This document shows, in pieces, positions 7,000-12,051 of a DNA stretch of 12,051 nt. The position numbers and the translations under genes were made by a program. The first letter of the stretch is position 1; every line of letters starts with the position of its first letter. The notes below the pieces were generated by a model. It worked only from the letters and a program-made list of their open reading frames with translations. It did no database searches and was not told where the DNA came from. Where the stretch lies: positions 1-12,051 of the forward strand of contig CAJNDS010001648.1 of assembly GCA_905221605.1 (NCBI GenBank), read 5' to 3'. Source of the DNA: Symbiodinium natans. Lineage: Eukaryota; Sar; Dinophyceae; Suessiales; Symbiodiniaceae.

Positions 7000-8560
7000 A
7001 GCTTTCAGAAATGGGTGAAACCAAGCTGTTGCCTTAACTTAGCATCTCGAGCGAGAGGCGAGGAGAGCTTTAGGGAAGGTTGGTCGCGCAGGAGTGGTTC
7101 AAGTTCTGCAGTCTACTTGCAAGAAGAGTGTAGCTTAACATTCGGCATTTGGCCGCGTTGAATCTGCTTCCTGGCGCTCACCACTTCCCAGCCCGGGCCC
7201 AGCTGGGAAGAGTGCTGGGAGCACGCGTGAGAGCGCGTTGATTTCGGCTTGAGGCAAATCCATGTTGAATCAGGAGTTTCAGCCAGGGCGACCAATCCCT
7301 GCAAAATCAAAGCGGTGTTTCCGCGAGCTGACGTCAGGCTGACCATGTCATTGCATTACTTGATTTTCACTGTCATCTTCCTGATCTTGTACTCTGCTGA
7401 AGAAACAGTTCTGTTTCAAGTGACAGCTGTACTCTCTCATGGTCTGTCTTCGAAATTCCAGAACTGCCCATTTGAGTTTCACTCTTTCCCGCATTGGTTT
7501 GGGTAGCTGGGCACCTGTAGGTAGGCATGGACGTCAAACACCTGGCCAAAGCTCATTCAGCAGGTGGACCCCACAGGATTTTGCGACACTCCGCAGCTGC
7601 ATTTCAAAATAAAATATTGAAATTTCGTGGAATTTCCATCAACGGTACCCCCTGGTCTCATTGGTTGATGATCGTATTCCCTTCAATACCCCCATCCCCG
7701 TCAATGGAAACATTGAAGCACGCATATAATCAGTATTTTAACGGGGTCTGCTTTGCCAAAACAGAGCTCACACATATTCGTCGTGTGCAGGTGGATCAGT
7801 GGAAACGCCCTATCCGAACTTTATCTCAACGGCTTATCCGCTATAGTCCAATGATAGCATGCATTAAGCCCTGTGGTATCAAAAAAATCTTCACTGGAGA
7901 TCTTCGACGAATGCCTCAGAGAGAACTGAAAGTCGAAATGAAAGTCTGGACAACTTCATGCCAGCAAGACACCATAGAAATATGTCGGAACGACTCCTTC
8001 TCAACTTGGTTGAGAAATCGTAGGGCTGCGATGCCATCACACGTCTACATTCATCGACAATAATAGATCTGTCACTGGCAAACCATAGGTGGAAAACCCA
8101 AGGCTGTGACCATTGGCCATCGCAACCAAACTCTGCTCCAAATAGTCGGTCCTTGCCATAACAGAGCTGAGAGCTAGCACTTCCAAGCTAACTTGACAAG
8201 GCAATGGTACTCCGCAGTACTCCATGGTACTCCGTGGTACTTCATATTCACGACCCAGCGTGGAGACCGAAACGGACCAAAATGTGTGGGCACGTGGGCC
8301 CATCTGACGTTGGTGCTGTCCTCTCCACTGCAGTGCTAATCATCTCCTGAAGGCTGGAAAAGCTGGTCTGATTAGTGTCCAACGCAGCTGCTTTGGTTCA
8401 ACCGGTTCACATATTTTTGTCTGAAACGTCACATACCTACCTGAAGCAAGCGTTTGCGCAGTGCTGGGACTTTGCTGTGACAGACTGCCCACATTCTGTT
8501 CCGCTATCTCTTGGAACTTCAACTGTGTTGGTGGCTGAAAAGCGCGGATGCTGGAACAAA
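7000..8560. other. Mixed DNA, no gene I can defend
   Basis: A small hairpin lies at 7184-7210 (CTTCCCAG/CTGGGAAG). The longest open frame is 7527-8063 plus (178 codons); its product matches nothing I know and has no domain motif. Around 8205-8245 the word GGTACTCC and close variants occur four times. The segment 8340-8560 has coding-like frames on both strands that may include an upstream exon of the next gene, but I cannot choose among them. Confidence 0.35.
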
Positions 8561-8569
8561 TGTAGATAG

Positions 8570-9058
8570 ACCAATGGCAAGTCTCGAATCGTGGAACTTC
8601 CCCGATGCTACTTCGAAACTCACCACTCAGCGCAGTCCTCCAACCGGGCCTCAACAAAACACAAAAAATGTAAAGCGGATCCCGCAAAGTCTAAGATCTT
8701 CTCAAATCTATCGCCCGGCCTGACTTACTCCTGGATCTTCTTCGACATCTTTGGGTGAAGTAGCCTAACATTGCTCACAGGAAAAGATTGTCTAAAGCTT
8801 TTCAAAACCTTGCCATCCTGACACAATTCATCGACGCGTATTTTCAAGTGATACTGGCAGGGCTGCAAAGTTCAGTTTGGGCGAATGGCAACTGGGTGAG
8901 TATTATCAGTGTTCAGCTAAATTCACCCAGCACCGGCACGCTTTTTTGGGAAGCTGTCCAGACTGTCTACCGTAGCATGGCACTTGGCTGTACGCATTGG
9001 AGTGGCCGCAGCGGTGCACACAAAAACTATCAACAGAGCACTGACCTGTCACTCTTGA
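8570..9058 (+). CDS. Possible two-exon 3' part of an unknown gene
   Basis: Proposed exons are 8570-8754 and 8962-9058. The first follows an AG at 8568-8569. It stays open for 61 codons, with a basic segment (TKHKKCKADPAKSK) followed by a hydrophobic one (LSPGLTYSWIFFDIFG). It ends at GG before GTGAAG. The second begins after CTGTCCAG, and the phases agree because a Gly codon is split GG/A. It continues LSTVAWHLAVRIGVAAAV to a stop at 9056-9058. The hydrophobic stretches could be membrane segments. No family is recognised. A competing frame (8788-9141) is also open, so this model is weak. Upstream exons are not resolved. Confidence 0.25.
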
Positions 9059-9272
9059 TCATCCTGCCAGTCTCCAGTAGGTCAGACTCTGCGAAGAATG
9101 GCACCATTCCTGCCTCCGTATATCTTCGATTACTGGTTTGAAGTCTGTGTTTCATTCTTGGCCGCTCTTGAATCGCAAAGTGAGTGAGAGTATTGCTAAA
9201 ACCTGTTGAATCGTAAGAAAAAGAAAATCCAAAGCAATGGTACTCACCATGCATGGTACTTAAAGGATCAAC

Positions 9273-10157
9273 ATGGCAGTCACCCAGCTCACGCTCCTCT
9301 GTATGGCTGGAGAGTTCGAAAATGAATTGTCGCTCCACAGCCTGCGGAGAAAGAAGTGAATAGACTGAGTCAGGAATTTAAACCTCCGCACTCTGCCTGT
9401 CACTGATTGGAGTTGAAGGATGTTGAAGGAAGATCCTATGGAATGACAGCAGGACCCTGGGACTTCTGTGATCCGCAGACTCTCGGCCAGGTCTGCTTTG
9501 ACCTCTTTGAGTCCCTCCTGAAATCGGTGTCAGAAATTCGCCGTGATGACATCATGGCTCACTTTGACAACGGTAAGACAGCTACATTGGGAAACGTTGG
9601 GGCGAAGAACCAATAAGCAAGCATCTCAATAGACACAGACCCTTTGAATCTTGGATACCATGACCTCTGTTCGGCTGCAAAGCTGCGCAGCATAATTTCG
9701 AGCAGGGGTCTCTGGGGCTGCAGAAGGCCTCAGCTGTCAGCTCAGGCGGGACATTTTGGGGACGATGGAACCTGCAGGATGTCATGTTGCTACAAAAGGC
9801 AAAGCAGCGCCACATGTGACCATGGTAAGGGCCTAAGGCATCCTAAGGCGTTGGAGAAACGTCAGGGATGTGATTTGCCCTTGATTCGATCCGAGAGTCT
9901 CACCACATGAATCCTGATGTATCTGCATCTGAGGTCCCGAGTCCCAAGCAAGCGATCCAGTTGCGATCAGAGTTCCTGTAGGAATGACACGAAATGTGAA
10001 AGCCCACGGCACGGGAAAGAATACCATGAACTTGCACACAAAGATCAGTGTCATTCTGGCCGAACACTCCGCTCGGTTCACTGGGCCCACTGGGTCCTCC
10101 ATCAGGATGAACCAACTTGTGGCTTCAGTGAAACGTCGTCGCATAGACGTGCATTGA
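9273..10157 (+). CDS. Split gene of unknown function, four proposed exons
   Basis: Exon 1 is proposed to start at the ATG 9273-9275 (context AACATGG) with MAVTQLTLLCMAGEFE; its 3' end near 9350 is unclear. Exon 2 is 9453-9572, after AG at 9451-9452. It encodes PWDFCDPQTLGQVCFDLFES and ends AACG before GTAAGA (phase 1). Exon 3 is 9706-9824, after GAGCAG. It restores the frame with two bases and ends at ATG before GTAAGG (phase 0). Exon 4 is 9942-10157, from CCCGAG in phase 0. It encodes VAIRVPVGMTRNVKAHGTGK and ends in a basic tail (SVKRRRIDVH) with TGA at 10155-10157. Introns are 133 and 117 bp. The evidence is the phase agreement and two strong GTAAG donors. No domain is recognised, and the product would be about 180 residues. 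It converges with the minus-strand metacaspase gene. Confidence 0.4.
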
Positions 10158-10238
10158 CATGCATTCAGATGGCAGTTCTCGCAGACTTTGTGCGACACTG
10201 CGACACTTCCAGTTCAATCTCAGATATACCTGGCTTCA

Positions 10239-10883
10239 CTATGTTTCGCTCTTGGTGGTTCCAAAGGCCAAGACGTGCTGCCTACCCAGCAGGGACTCCA
10301 ACATTGTAGTTCCATCACGACAGTCGAAGATGCAAGTCAAGGTGGTGTTCCTCGGCAGCAAATCACTGATCATTTCTGAGAGCTCAAAGTCCGAAATCAG
10401 CGAGTCTTGAGGACTTTCATCACTGGGCAAGAGCTTCTTCCCATCGCCGCGGCCGGAGAAATGGAAGAGAAGTTGTGCTGGCTCATCAGATCCACCCAGC
10501 AACCATCGCAGACTCTCCAAGATCTCTTCCCGCCGCACGTAGCACGGCTCAATTCCATCTGGTTTGTCAACAAGCTTTCGGATCTCAAACCTTTTGAAGA
10601 TGTTCTCCGATTCCAGCCTTAGGATGCAGGGATTTTGAGCTCCACAAAGTGAATCCCGATGCCTTGCTGATCCTCAGACTCAAATCTTCCGTAACAGCTC
10701 CACAAGGATTCAAAACCACGCAGAACCTGTCTCTGGCACTCGACCATATTTTGGGACATGTTGGGAAAAGTTCTTTCCAAGTCACCAACTCTGCATGTCC
10801 TCCACGTCGTTCCAGGATCCCTGAAGTTGGAGCGAATCCCTGTAGCACAAACCCACCAACAACGCACGGCGAACCTCGAACGT
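10239..10883 (-). CDS. Metacaspase/caspase-like p20 domain, catalytic residues lost
   Basis: There are two minus-strand exons, 10883-10786 and 10617-10239. The first encodes the opening strand and loop of the caspase fold (RRALLVGLCY, then GSWNDVEDM). It ends CAGAGTTG before GTGACT. The 168-bp intron ends CCTAAG. The split Trp codon TG/G is completed, and the protein continues LESENIFKRFEIRKLVD, then EEILESLRWLLGGSDEPAQ, then LLFHFSGRG, LLPSDE and TLTCIFDCRDGTTML. The stop is TAG at 10239-10241. In the family, SGHG supplies the catalytic His and DxCHSG the catalytic Cys. Here they are Arg (10449-10451) and Arg (10317-10319). The Asp-rich loop after SGHG is also much shorter than in typical metacaspases. 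Proteolysis is therefore unlikely; a scaffold or decoy role is only a guess. The open frames and clean splice junction argue against an old pseudogene. An upstream exon is needed for the start. Confidence 0.82.
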
Positions 10884-11007
10884 CTGACTCCAGACTGAGC
10901 CCAAAGTACGATCCTCGATCCTGTTGGAACCACGAATGCAGACCTCAGCTGACATTGTCCATTTCGATCCACGGCTTTCTTTTTTCTCTATCGTCTCCGT
11001 CAGTCCC

Positions 11008-11010
11008 ATG

Positions 11011-11041
<31 letters not shown>

Positions 11042-11046
11042 CTTTC
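11008..11046. repeat. CT/GA microsatellite
   Basis: About twelve CT dinucleotides, followed by interrupted TCTC runs. It lies between the p10-like exon and the first p20 exon, inside the proposed intron. On the transcribed minus strand it is a purine GA tract. Confidence 0.85.
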
Positions 11047-11075
11047 TCTGTCTCCCAATTTTGAGGTCAGGAAAC

Positions 11076-11279
11076 CCCCGCATCTTCCCGTTGCCGATTC
11101 AACAGACTTCCGATCTGACGAAGTAAGCCACCAATTTCCAGCGATCGCCATCCTCTGTCTGCCGCATTAGCTTTCAGAACTGTCAGCAGCGACTGGGTGC
11201 AGAGTCCACCCCTCGAGAAGTCATAGGGAGGCAGCTTACCAAAGTAGCGGGCCAGCCAGGTGCTGAGCCATGACGGTTC
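11076..11279 (-). CDS. Probable p10-like exon upstream of the p20 domain
   Basis: The minus-strand frame is open from 11321 to a stop at 11067-11069. A pyrimidine-rich stretch ending CGCTCAG suggests the exon starts at 11279 with EPSWLSTWLARYF. The part resembling a metacaspase p10 subunit is GGLCTQSLLTVLKA followed by WRSLEIGGLLRQIGSLL, as in family members where a Gly-Gly-hydrophobic start leads into helices with a Leu-Leu-x-x-Ile pattern. A GGG before GTTTCC (11075) gives a weak donor in phase 0. The p20 exon begins in phase 0 after GTCAG, so a 192-bp intron could join them in p10-p20 order. The usual acidic p10 motif (D-Q-T-S-A-D type) is not seen here and would have to lie further upstream. 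Alternatively this is the end of a separate tandem gene. Confidence 0.4.
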
Positions 11280-11328
11280 CTGAGCGGTTTGGTTGAAAGA
11301 TGTTGAAACATGTTGAAACACAGTGGCC

Positions 11329-11601
11329 TCAAAGCAAAAGAAACAAGGGCATTAGAAGGAAAAAGGAAAAGATATGAATCAAACAGGCTTTCTCAGTATC
11401 CTCCCGCGGCTGAGTGTGTTGGTTGCTCTCGATGTTGTCGGGCTCCTCATCTTTTCCCATTCTCTCCACTGAGATGGACAGCACCAAGCGGCTTTCGTCA
11501 TTGTGAAGATCATAACCAAGGGCCCCACATTTCCGAAGCAAAAAGCAGAACATGAGACCAGCACAGGGCCACAGCTTTGGTGGCTTAGATAGCAACTTCA
11601 C
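11329..11601 (-). other. Coding-like minus-strand frame, possible upstream exon
   Basis: The minus-strand frame is open for 90 codons. It has a charged, coding-like stretch (YDLHNDESRLVLSISVERMG, then KDEEPDNIES) and ends in a hydrophobic tail that looks non-coding. The segment RLVLSIS followed by acidic residues could be the start of a p10 domain, which would place it just before the 11279-11076 exon. No matching splice phase was found, so this remains a suggestion. Confidence 0.22.
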
Positions 11602-12051
11602 TTGAGGCCTGCAGGTTGAATCCAGGAGTTGATCGGTATCACACTTTCATCAAGACTCTAATCAACTCGACGAAAGCAGTAGGGTATACACCTGCTACGC
11701 GCTGCACACCCTAGAAACATGCGAGTACATGGAAATCTGGAGGTCCGCCTCACATGCTGGCCAATCTGGCCGGCAGAGCGAGGAGCTCTGCATCCCGATA
11801 CGCAGGAGGTCTAGTCCTCGACGAAACCCAGGGGTGTTCAATCGTTTTTGGATCTAGGGTGGCCTGGCGGGCTCCTAACAATCCATCTCGAAGCTATGTC
11901 AGCCCATCATTCTCCAAATAGGAAAGGTTCAAGTCAAGCCAAAAAAAGGATTGCGTCCCTGGCAGCCCCAGGAGAACCAGAGGAACAAGTGGCGCCCCGC
12001 AAACACAAACACAGCTACACACCAGGTTTGAAAATACCCACTCGCTTCGGC
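11602..12051. other. Right end, nothing recognised
   Basis: The DNA is mixed in composition with no long frame, repeat or RNA gene that I can identify. It may hold the promoter or further 5' exons of the minus-strand caspase-like gene, which must start upstream of 11279. Confidence 0.35.

Noticed and set aside
7527-8063. Plus-strand frame of 178 codons
   Set aside because: It is the longest frame in the single-copy part, but no domain, motif or splice context supports it. Its composition is not distinctive. A hypothetical gene cannot be excluded.
8755-8780. 26-bp GT-AG intron joining 8754 to 8781
   Set aside because: The phase fits and a CTAAC word is present, but the length is far below the 117-207 bp of the other introns inferred here. 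The 8755-8961 intron was preferred.
10649-11170. Plus-strand frame of 173 codons
   Set aside because: It is antisense to the metacaspase exons and intron, and includes the CT microsatellite as Ser/Leu repeats. It is a shadow frame.
1-12051. Dinoflagellate spliced-leader or its relic
   Set aside because: I looked for the conserved leader core on both strands and saw no convincing match, so lineage remains inferred.

Overview
The window looks like nuclear DNA of a eukaryotic protist. The left third is dense satellite and microsatellite DNA. No prokaryotic operon structure or Shine-Dalgarno-led genes are visible, and the recognisable coding sequence on the right is split by introns of about 100-200 bp with GT-AG ends. 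A short degenerate CCCTAAA tract (6658-6684) is the plant/alga/alveolate telomere type. A degraded cytosine-methyltransferase fragment of the kind carried by phages and some protist retroelements lies next to it. A dinoflagellate or another alga with a secondary plastid would fit, but this is inference: no spliced-leader sequence or rRNA is present to settle it.

Layout. 1-303 is an AT-rich array of a 9-bp unit broken by GC-rich spacers and ending in an inverted junction. 328-421 is a long-loop inverted repeat, followed by G-rich tracts. 709-1503 and 1682-2491 are two copies of a purine-rich direct repeat of about 0.8 kb. In and around them sit four copies of a ~52-bp miniature element with terminal inverted repeats. 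2497-2870 is an 87-bp tandem array, 2930-3135 is AT-rich filler, and 3143-4075 is a seven-monomer 135-bp satellite. Each full satellite monomer junction contains a 53-bp module of the same length and terminal design as the miniature elements. From 4080 to about 8560 the DNA is mostly single copy with no gene I can defend. It holds a perfect hairpin (4955-5011), the telomere-like tract and the methyltransferase pseudogene fragment (6684-6936).

The right third carries genes. Two weak plus-strand split genes of unknown function are proposed (8570-9058 and 9273-10157). The second has three exons whose phases and splice sites agree. Convergent to it, with the stop codons 81 bp apart, is a minus-strand metacaspase/caspase-like gene (peptidase C14, clan CD). 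Its p20 domain lies in two exons (10883-10786 and 10617-10239), joined in frame across a 168-bp intron. Both catalytic positions are substituted (His to Arg in the SGHG motif, Cys to Arg in the DxCHSG motif), so it looks like a pseudoprotease. A probable p10-like exon (11279-11076) lies upstream on the same strand. This is the p10-before-p20 order known for type III metacaspases of secondary-plastid algae, although a tandem pair of genes is an alternative.

The most interesting signals are the catalytically dead, possibly permuted metacaspase, the methyltransferase relic abutting telomere-type DNA, and the shared terminal-inverted-repeat module found both as dispersed copies and inside a satellite.
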